Shown one piece after another: positions 58,307-64,000 of a DNA stretch of 64,000 nt. Origin of the DNA: Bacillus sp. MM2020_1. GTDB taxonomy: Bacteria; Bacillota; Bacilli; Bacillales; Cytobacillaceae. Position 1 is the first letter of the stretch. Each line of letters starts with the position of its first letter. The DNA is taken from assembly GCA_011250595.1 (NCBI GenBank), contig JAANMP010000013.1, positions 1-64,000 on the forward strand, in the 5' to 3' direction. The position numbers and the translations under genes were made by a program. The notes under the pieces are model-generated. The model was not told the DNA's origin and did no database searches. It saw nothing but the letters and a program-made list of their open reading frames with translations.

Positions 58307-59500
58307 TTATTCATATCTCAAGGAATCAATAGGATCCAGTTTAGATGCCTTATTTGCTGGAAGCAGCCCAAACACAACCCCAATGACCATCGAAAATAGC
58401 ACTCCGCCTAGCACTACTTGCCAAGATACCAAGGCTGGCCAGCCTGCAAAGAAACTCACTATTGTTGACGTTCCCCAGCCAAGTAAGATTCCGAGGATGC
58501 CCCCAATAAAGGTAAGTGTCATCGATTCAATTAAAAATTGTGTTAACACCTGACCTCGTGTGGCCCCCAGTGCCATCCGGATTCCTATTTCCCGTGTTCT
58601 TTCGGTCACTGATACGAGCATAATATTCATGACGCCAATCCCGCCGACAAATAAAGAAATCCCCGCAATACTGCCGATAATTAAGGTCATAATTTTTGTG
58701 ATTTGTCCTACTCCTTGAGCGATTTCTTCCATATTGATAACCTGGTAAGATTTTTCCGTATTATGCAGGTTATTTAAAAGCTTTGCTGCCTTTTTACCTG
58801 ACACCTGCAATTGGTCTGCCGAAGCAACTTGCAGGGTTACTTGGGTAAAATCGCTGCTACCGTAAATAGTTTTCCAAGTTTGGAATGGGATATAAACCTC
58901 CATTGAACCAAAGGAAAAGAGACCGGTTGGTTTTTCCAGGACCCCGATAATTTCGATTGGCTGGTTGGCAACCATAACAACATTACCAACTGGATTTTTC
59001 CCTTTAAATAATTCCTCTTGTAATTTATTACTAACTAGCCCTGCCCGCCGGCCGCCTAAAAAATCAGAAGCAGAAAAATTCCTTCCCTTAGCAACCTTTA
59101 GCTCATTTAATTTAAGATATGCTTGATTAATACCCGTTGTCGATACATCCCCTGTTTCCTTTTGGAATCGAATGGCTGACAATTTAGTGCTGGATGCAAC
59201 TACACTCTTTATTTCCGGAATTTGTTCAAGCGCCCTGATATCTTCCTGTTTGAAAGGAGCTTGTTGAAATATATTAGGGTTTGCTCGAATTTCCTCATCA
59301 GAAGGCTGATAAAACAATTCAATTGTATTCCCCGGGCCTGTAATCTGTGTTTTTAACATCGCCTCTCCGCCCTGCCCGATGGCTACCACGATGATGACAG
59401 CACCGACGCCAATAATAATTCCAAGCATCGTCAGAATACTGCGCATTTTATGAGCTTTAAGGGAGCTTAATGCCATAAACAGATTTTCCATAAAACTCAT
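58307..59500 (-). CDS. yknZ: ABC transporter permease YknZ (MacB/FtsX type)
   Basis: The 397-residue permease of the YknWXYZ complex has an N-terminal helix with SLKAHKMRSILTMLGIIIGVGAV, an extracytoplasmic domain (about 50-270) and three C-terminal helices with the FtsX pattern VGGIGVMNIMLVSVTERTREIGIRMALGA. In B. subtilis the complex protects against the SdpC killing peptide. It overlaps yknY by 4 nt. Confidence 0.92.
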   Translation of the reverse strand: MSFMENLFMALSSLKAHKMRSILTMLGIIIGVGAVIIVVAIGQGGEAMLKTQITGPGNTIELFYQPSDEEIRANPNIFQQAPFKQEDIRALEQIPEIKSVVASSTKLSAIRFQKETGDVSTTGINQAYLKLNELKVAKGRNFSASDFLGGRRAGLVSNKLQEELFKGKNPVGNVVMVANQPIEIIGVLEKPTGLFSFGSMEVYIPFQTWKTIYGSSDFTQVTLQVASADQLQVSGKKAAKLLNNLHNTEKSYQVINMEEIAQGVGQITKIMTLIIGSIAGISLFVGGIGVMNIMLVSVTERTREIGIRMALGATRGQVLTQFLIESMTLTFIGGILGILLGWGTSTIVSFFAGWPALVSWQVVLGGVLFSMVIGVVFGLLPANKASKLDPIDSLRYE

Positions 59501-60189
59501 TCAATTTGCCCCCTTCCACCCTCAGAAGGAGACAGAATCCTTCCGTCTCTAACCATAATCGTTCGGTTCGCGTATTCCGCCACTTCAGATTCATGGGTAA
59601 CAACGATAATGGTTACACCTTCCTCATTCAGTTCCTTAAATTGTTCCATTATGTCCTTACTGGTTTTCGAATCAAGAGCACCAGTTGGCTCATCAGCTAA
59701 AATTAGTTTAGGTGTATTGACAATGGCTCTAGCAATCGCAACCCGCTGCTTTTGTCCCCCTGATAGGGCATTAGGAAGATGGTTCATTCGATCGATAAGT
59801 CCGACTTTTATTAATGCTTCTTCCGCACGGGCCTGGCGCTCTTTTTTTGAGATTCCGGCATAAATCATTGGTAGTTCGACATTTTTTAAAGCTGACAAAC
59901 GTGGCAGTAAATGGAACTGTTGAAAGACAAAGCCTATTGATTGATTTCTAACCCGTGCCAATTCCTTGTCATTATAATGCGATACATTTTCACCGCCAAG
60001 GTAATACTCTCCTTCAGTCGGCTTATCCAGACAGCCGATAATATTCATTAAGGTTGATTTACCTGAACCAGATGGACCCATAATGGCAGCAAATTCACCT
60101 TCGTGAATCTTGAGATCGATACCGTTTAAGACAGGGACACTTTCCTTACCAAGCAAAAACGATCTAGTGATGGATTCTAGCCGGATCAT
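59497..60189 (-). CDS. yknY: ABC transporter ATP-binding protein YknY
   Basis: A 230-residue ATPase of the MacB/LolD type: Walker A GPSGSGKST, Q loop, signature ALSGGQKQR, Walker B ILADEPTGALDSKT and H loop VVTHESEVAEY. It overlaps yknX and yknZ by 4 nt each, so the system is translationally linked. Confidence 0.94.
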   Translation of the reverse strand: MIRLESITRSFLLGKESVPVLNGIDLKIHEGEFAAIMGPSGSGKSTLMNIIGCLDKPTEGEYYLGGENVSHYNDKELARVRNQSIGFVFQQFHLLPRLSALKNVELPMIYAGISKKERQARAEEALIKVGLIDRMNHLPNALSGGQKQRVAIARAIVNTPKLILADEPTGALDSKTSKDIMEQFKELNEEGVTIIVVTHESEVAEYANRTIMVRDGRILSPSEGGRGQIE

Positions 60190-61316
60190 TTGACTGTCAC
60201 TTCCAACCCAGCCTTAATATTATCAGGTCCATTAACAATGACTTGGTCTCCTTTTGAAACACCTTCAAGGATTTCAATCTTCTTCCCTGATGTAATGCCG
60301 GTTTTGACATTCTGCTTTCGGGCTTTTCCATCCTTTACAAGATACACATATGGCTTATCCCCATCGTCAAATAATGTATCTAGCGGCAGGACCATCGCTG
60401 TTTTTTTATCCGTTTCAATCTCCATGATGACTTGGAAGCCTGGTTTTAACGTTTTGGTATCACCAGAAATTTTTACGGTGACGGGATACTGAACGGCCTG
60501 GGTGCCATTTTGCAAACTCGTTTGGCTTTGCTCAGGTAAAATAGCAGTCTTGGTAATAACACCTTGCCACTCTTTGCCAGGGACTGCATCCGATCGAAGA
60601 ATCACTTTTTGTCCACTGCTAACTTTTAGGGTGTCGTATTCTGACAAAAGCCCCGATGCTGTCATTCCTTCTAACTTACCAATATGTATAATAGGCTCGT
60701 TTGCAGCTTCGATCGAAGATGATGATGGCTTCTTTGCGGTTAATACGATACCTGCGATTGTACTCTTAATCTTTAATTCATCTTGTTTTTTACTTATCAG
60801 GTCTTTTTGAAGTTCTGTTTGCTCTAGTTCGATGTTAGCTAACTTTTTTTCCATCTCAAGCTGTTCAAATTCAGGAGCAAGCTGTTTTTTTGCTTCCTTT
60901 TTTCCTACTCCTACCTGCTCACTTAACGTCTTTTCTTTATCTTTCAATTGATCAAGCTTCTTATCAATTTGGTCGATCTTTAAATTTGCAGATTCGACAG
61001 ATAATTTATTTTGCTCAATTTCAAGCTCAAGCTGTGCGTTTTGCAGTTTGGCCAGGACAGTGCCTTTCTTTACTGTCTGGCCTTCTTTGACTAGTAGTTC
61101 CTTGATTTCCCCTTTTTCAGGTGTTGCATATACCATTTGCTCCTCCGGAAGTTTCACGGTTCCAGGAATCATTAAAAGCGAAGAGATTTCCTCTTGACTA
61201 ATTTCTGTGGTTTTAACGGAAGGTCCCTTTGCAAAAACCTGCCGGTAGACACTAACAGAAATCATAGAAATGACCAAAATAATTACACCAAGCGCAATCC
61301 AAGTTTTCTTTTTCAT
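60186..61316 (-). CDS. yknX: membrane fusion protein YknX
   Basis: The 376-residue adaptor has one N-terminal anchor (TWIALGVIILVISMISVSVY), a lipoyl-like half (GEIKELLVKEGQTVKKGTVLAKL), a coiled coil (about 100-180), then beta-barrel domains (GMTASGLLSEYDTLKVSSGQKV and KPGFQVIMEIE). It connects the ABC transporter across the wall zone. Length is the same as B. subtilis YknX (about 377). Confidence 0.92.
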   Translation of the reverse strand: MKKKTWIALGVIILVISMISVSVYRQVFAKGPSVKTTEISQEEISSLLMIPGTVKLPEEQMVYATPEKGEIKELLVKEGQTVKKGTVLAKLQNAQLELEIEQNKLSVESANLKIDQIDKKLDQLKDKEKTLSEQVGVGKKEAKKQLAPEFEQLEMEKKLANIELEQTELQKDLISKKQDELKIKSTIAGIVLTAKKPSSSSIEAANEPIIHIGKLEGMTASGLLSEYDTLKVSSGQKVILRSDAVPGKEWQGVITKTAILPEQSQTSLQNGTQAVQYPVTVKISGDTKTLKPGFQVIMEIETDKKTAMVLPLDTLFDDGDKPYVYLVKDGKARKQNVKTGITSGKKIEILEGVSKGDQVIVNGPDNIKAGLEVTVK

Positions 61317-61987
61317 TATAACTTCGGCGCTCCTTGCAGGAGAGTTCCAATCAAACCAAAGCCAATACTAATGAGGAAGAATATGATGGCTATCGTCCAT
61401 GCGAGCCCTTTAGAAAATTGTGCTGTTTTATTAAGTCCAAGTGCAGTCAACACCACGGACCAAATCCCAAATACCTCGATGGAACCTAGTACACCAGCTT
61501 TTTCCTGATTCAGCACCCCTGCTAAACTAGTAATATATATTTCCGGATTTCCACCAATTGCATAGCTAATGGCCATATTTAAAATTAAACCAGTTGCCCC
61601 GATAATCATAATATAAGTATTCATCGAGAGTAATTGTTTAAAAGAAACCGTTGAACTTGCAATTCTTGCAATCGCTAATTGAATAGCACTGCTGATTAAC
61701 ACTCCAATAATCGGCGTAATAATCCCTGTTACCATAACTGTTACTTTTGTAATTGTTAAAACCAAATCTATCTGGTCTTTTGGCACTCCCTGTTCAATTA
61801 AAGTATCCGCATCCAAAGATTGTGCCATAAAAGCCATACCTATCACATAGAGGAAACTAATAATAATAAGCGGTACCCATATTTTCGGGCTTTGCTTAAT
61901 CCTCTCAAACTGCAAACCTGGACTTGTAAACATTCCCAATAACTTCGGATTCTCATTCAAAATATTCACTTCTTTTTGCAATTCCAT
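61316..61987 (-). CDS. yknW: Yip1-family membrane protein YknW
   Basis: The 223-residue Yip1-domain protein has five membrane segments after the LGMFTSPGLQFERIKQSPKIWVP start. In B. subtilis YknW assists assembly of YknXYZ. ATG at 61987 follows AGGGGTG; the longer frame upstream is unlikely to be coding. It overlaps the yknX start by one base, first gene in yknWXYZ. Confidence 0.88.
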   Translation of the reverse strand: MELQKEVNILNENPKLLGMFTSPGLQFERIKQSPKIWVPLIIISFLYVIGMAFMAQSLDADTLIEQGVPKDQIDLVLTITKVTVMVTGIITPIIGVLISSAIQLAIARIASSTVSFKQLLSMNTYIMIIGATGLILNMAISYAIGGNPEIYITSLAGVLNQEKAGVLGSIEVFGIWSVVLTALGLNKTAQFSKGLAWTIAIIFFLISIGFGLIGTLLQGAPKL

Positions 61988-62070
61988 GTTTAACACCCCT
62001 ATTCCACTTATGTAAAATATTCCTATTAAGTATACGATAAAATGAGACAAAAGTTTCATTTTTTTCTAGT

Positions 62071-62083
62071 GGTGCCTGACACC
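62071..62083 (-). repeat. GGTGTCAGGCACC repeat, inverted
   Basis: Reverse copy of the dispersed 13-mer between the divergent yknW and AI-2E-type genes. Confidence 0.75.
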
Positions 62084-62171
62084 AAAAATGACTCCAAAAA
62101 AATACTATAGTTTGGCTTCTATTCCATATTTTTGTTATAATTTTAGCTATTAAAAGTAAAAGGGGAATATA

Positions 62172-63272
62172 ATGTCAAAAAGAAAATTTCAGTACGGGTT
62201 AATCCAAATACTTTTGATTTTAACTATCATCTTTGTTTCAACAAAGATATCATTCTTATTCATGCCCATTGGCATCTTTTTCTCGACTATTTTTTTTCCT
62301 ATCCTGATTACAGGATTTCTTTTTTTCTTACTAAATCCTGTCGTTAATTTCCTTCATCGTCACAAAGTGCCCAGACTACTTGCCATCCTCATTATTTATG
62401 TCGTGTTTATAGGCATTCTGGTATTAGCAATTGTCAATTTGGTCCCTGCAATTACAGAGCAATTTACCGCCCTTGCCAATGCGCTTCCTGACTATGCCAA
62501 CAAAACAATGCAGTATTTTGACAAGTTATCACGAAGCACAGAATTCAAATGGGTCATGAACGAGCAAAACGACCTTTTAGAAACTGGGAAACAAAAACTG
62601 ATTGCCTACGCAAACACCTTACCAGACAGAATTACCGGCGGTATTACAAATATTCTCGGTGTGATCTCTAATATTGCAATCATTTTAGCAACCGTACCTT
62701 TTTTATTGTTCTATATGTTTAAGGATGGACATAAGTTCCCTAAGGCAGTCACTAAATTCCTGCCTGCAACTTATCGAGAAGCCGGGTTGATGATGTTAAA
62801 AGAGACAGGTGAAACACTTTCTTCCTATATTCAAGGACAAGTCATTGTAGCCCTGTCAGTAGGAACACTTGCTTTTGTTGGTTACCTGATTATTGACTTG
62901 CCATTTGCGTTAGTTATGGCTTTGATTGTAGCGTTTACGAACATAATTCCTTATGTCGGGCCCATTCTCGGTGGTGCCCCTGCGGTGATTGTTGCTCTTT
63001 TTGATTCACCTACCAAAGCCTTATTGGTTATCGTGATTATCGTTATTGCACAGCAAGTTGAAGGCAATGTTTTATCTCCGCTCATCCTCGGAAAATCACT
63101 GGATACCCACCCTGCGACAATCATCATTGTCTTGCTGGCGGCCGGAAATTTGGCTGGTATCTTGGGAATGGTTTTGGCTGTACCGTTTTATGCAGTAGTT
63201 AAGACGATTGTTTTGAATGTATTAAAGTTTTTAAAAGCTCGAAAAATGGCAACGATCACTGACCAACCCTAA
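62172..63272 (+). CDS. AI-2E family (UPF0118) transporter
   Basis: A 366-residue membrane protein with about seven helices: three at the N-terminus (residues 8-95), a soluble stretch (about 100-150), and four to five at the C-terminus with the family motifs LPFALVMALIVAFTNIIPYVGPILGGAPA and QQVEGNVLSPLILGKSLDTHP. The family name comes from E. coli TqsA; in Bacillus the members mostly work as cation or osmotic transporters, so the substrate is unknown. Preceded by AAAGGGGA. Confidence 0.87.
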   Translation: MSKRKFQYGLIQILLILTIIFVSTKISFLFMPIGIFFSTIFFPILITGFLFFLLNPVVNFLHRHKVPRLLAILIIYVVFIGILVLAIVNLVPAITEQFTALANALPDYANKTMQYFDKLSRSTEFKWVMNEQNDLLETGKQKLIAYANTLPDRITGGITNILGVISNIAIILATVPFLLFYMFKDGHKFPKAVTKFLPATYREAGLMMLKETGETLSSYIQGQVIVALSVGTLAFVGYLIIDLPFALVMALIVAFTNIIPYVGPILGGAPAVIVALFDSPTKALLVIVIIVIAQQVEGNVLSPLILGKSLDTHPATIIIVLLAAGNLAGILGMVLAVPFYAVVKTIVLNVLKFLKARKMATITDQP

Positions 63273-63279
63273 GAATACA

Positions 63280-63316
63280 AAAAACTGTTAAGAGAAATGT
63301 CTCCTAACAGTTTTTT
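63280..63316. terminator. bidirectional terminator
   Basis: AAAAACTGTTA-GAG and CTC-TAACAGTTTTT form a stem of about 14 bp between convergent genes. Confidence 0.8.
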
Positions 63317-63337
63317 TACGAATTTCCAGCTAAGATA

Positions 63338-64000
63338 TCACCATCCCCGGCCTGCACCACCGCCACCGGACGAACCGCCTCCGCCCCCACGAGAACCACC
63401 ACCGCCTCCTCCTCTGCCTCCGCCTCTGGAGATAATAGACAAGAGAAGATAAGTGAGCGTTCCTCCAAAAAACTTGAAATCTAAAAATACAACGCCAATA
63501 ATAACAATGACCATTAACCAACCGGGAATACCTAATCCTTTTTCACCAGCTGCCTGTGTCTGCTTATTAACGTCTCCTTCATTGCCATACACAGCAAGGA
63601 CTTCCTTTGCTAAAGCTTTATAGGTTTCAACAATAGCTGTGTTTGGTTGTTGATTTTTTAAATATGGAATGGCATATTCATCAAGAATCCGACCTGCTTT
63701 TCCATCCGGAATTCTGCCCTCAAGTCCATAGCCTACTTCAATTCTCACTTTGCGTTCTTGCAAGGATAAGACGAGCAATACACCATTGTTTTTCTCATTG
63801 TTTCCGATTCCATATTGACGAAAAGCAGCATTCGCAAACTCTTCCATCGGTCGATCCCCGATCGTACTTACAGTTAGAACAGCGATTTGTGCCGTTGTTT
63901 GGTCTTCAATGTTTCTGCCTAAATTGATTAATTCCTTTCTTTCTGTTTGGTTTAATACATTGGCAAAATCCTGTACATATATGTCTCCAACTGGAGCTGG
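63338..64000 (-). CDS. TPM-domain protein with Gly-rich tail (5' end cut by window)
   Basis: The visible 220 residues start with PAPVGDIYVQDFANVLNQTE at the window edge and cover a TPM domain (IAVLTVSTIGDRPMEEFA, NNGVLLVLSLQERKVRIEVGYGLEG), one membrane helix (residues about 160-190: GIPGWLMVIVIIGVVFLDF) and a tail of Gly, Arg and Ser. The remaining N-terminus, probably a signal peptide, lies beyond base 64000. This matches YgcG/YdjH-like membrane proteins of unknown function; TPM domains may act as phosphatases or in photosystem repair elsewhere. Confidence 0.82.
   Translation of the reverse strand, partial: PAPVGDIYVQDFANVLNQTERKELINLGRNIEDQTTAQIAVLTVSTIGDRPMEEFANAAFRQYGIGNNEKNNGVLLVLSLQERKVRIEVGYGLEGRIPDGKAGRILDEYAIPYLKNQQPNTAIVETYKALAKEVLAVYGNEGDVNKQTQAAGEKGLGIPGWLMVIVIIGVVFLDFKFFGGTLTYLLLSIISRGGGRGGGGGGSRGGGGGSSGGGGAGRGW

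Noticed and set aside
1-64000. rRNA, tRNA, prophage or complete insertion sequences
   Set aside because: None were recognised on either strand; no transposase, integrase or phage structural gene is visible.

Overview
The window is about 64 kb of low-GC, densely packed chromosomal DNA from a Gram-positive endospore-former-type Firmicute, almost certainly a Bacillaceae. The evidence is close matches to Bacillus DesK/DesR, YknWXYZ, YcnJ/YcnI, YkoG/YkoH, PhaQ/PhaP/PhaR/PhaC (class IV PHA synthase) and IDEAL-domain proteins, strong AGGAGG ribosome binding sites, and frequent TTG/GTG starts. The genus cannot be fixed from the sequence (Neobacillus or Priestia-like is a guess). No rRNA, tRNA, CRISPR array, prophage or intact insertion sequence was seen.

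Layout. (1) 0.1-7.1 kb: polyhydroxyalkanoate (PHA) cluster A: phasin phaP with its repressor phaQ, a divergent alpha/beta hydrolase, then phaC-phaR-phasin-like-hydrolase-acyl-CoA ligase. (2) 7.2-15.5 kb: fermentative and anaplerotic metabolism (adhE, ppc), a secreted cadherin-like protein, a SRPBCC protein and a YczE-type membrane protein. (3) 15.5-26.1 kb: a copper island with ycnJ-ycnI, a Met-rich exported peptide, a Met/His-rich membrane protein coupled to a polyferredoxin, copA, copZ, an orphan OmpR-type regulator, a broken BNR-repeat gene, a CcdA/DsbD-like membrane protein and a YdhK lipoprotein. Six units here share one promoter layout, CTGCAAA-N9-TAnnnT. (4) 26.2-29.9 kb: pabB-pabA-pabC plus a nucleotidyltransferase. 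(5) 30.0-33.4 kb: a YkoG/YkoH-like two-component system followed by a PepSY protein and a small exported protein with five 17-residue repeats; then a MITE-like inverted repeat.

(6) 33.6-42.1 kb: a ten-gene minus-strand operon that matches, gene by gene, much of the uncharacterised E. coli ydjXYZ-ynjABCDEF locus (YdjY lipoprotein, TVP38/DedA protein, YnjB binding protein, permeases, YnjD ATPase, YnjF CDP-alcohol transferase). Inside it is a GrdB/PrdB-like gene interrupted by one in-frame TGA in a U-Y-I-C context, followed at the right distance by a perfect bacterial-SECIS-like hairpin. I read it as a selenoprotein, and this is the most exciting item in the window.

(7) 42.5-45.5 kb: IDEAL-domain protein, hydrolase, desK-desR. 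(8) 45.7-55.8 kb: PHA cluster B, a diverged second copy of cluster A's layout with phaC, phaR, a phasin-like protein, an additional PhaR-like protein, a short-chain dehydrogenase, two acyl-CoA ligases and three hydrolases. (9) 56-64 kb: shortened YitT protein, stand-alone trpB with a run of GAG/TAG triplets over its start (a possible TRAP site), the yknWXYZ export system, an AI-2E family permease and a TPM-domain protein cut by the window end.

How they work together: clusters A and B each combine carbon-chain activation (acyl-CoA ligase), hydrolases, synthase (PhaC-PhaR) and granule coat. The copper island combines export (CopA/CopZ), uptake or periplasm-side proteins (YcnJ/YcnI) and membrane-exposed Met/His-rich proteins, apparently under two controls: CsoR-like sites at copZ and copA, and the CTGCAAA-type promoters elsewhere. 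The selenoprotein operon joins an ABC importer, a lipoprotein with clustered cysteines and three membrane-lipid-type proteins; its substrate is unknown.
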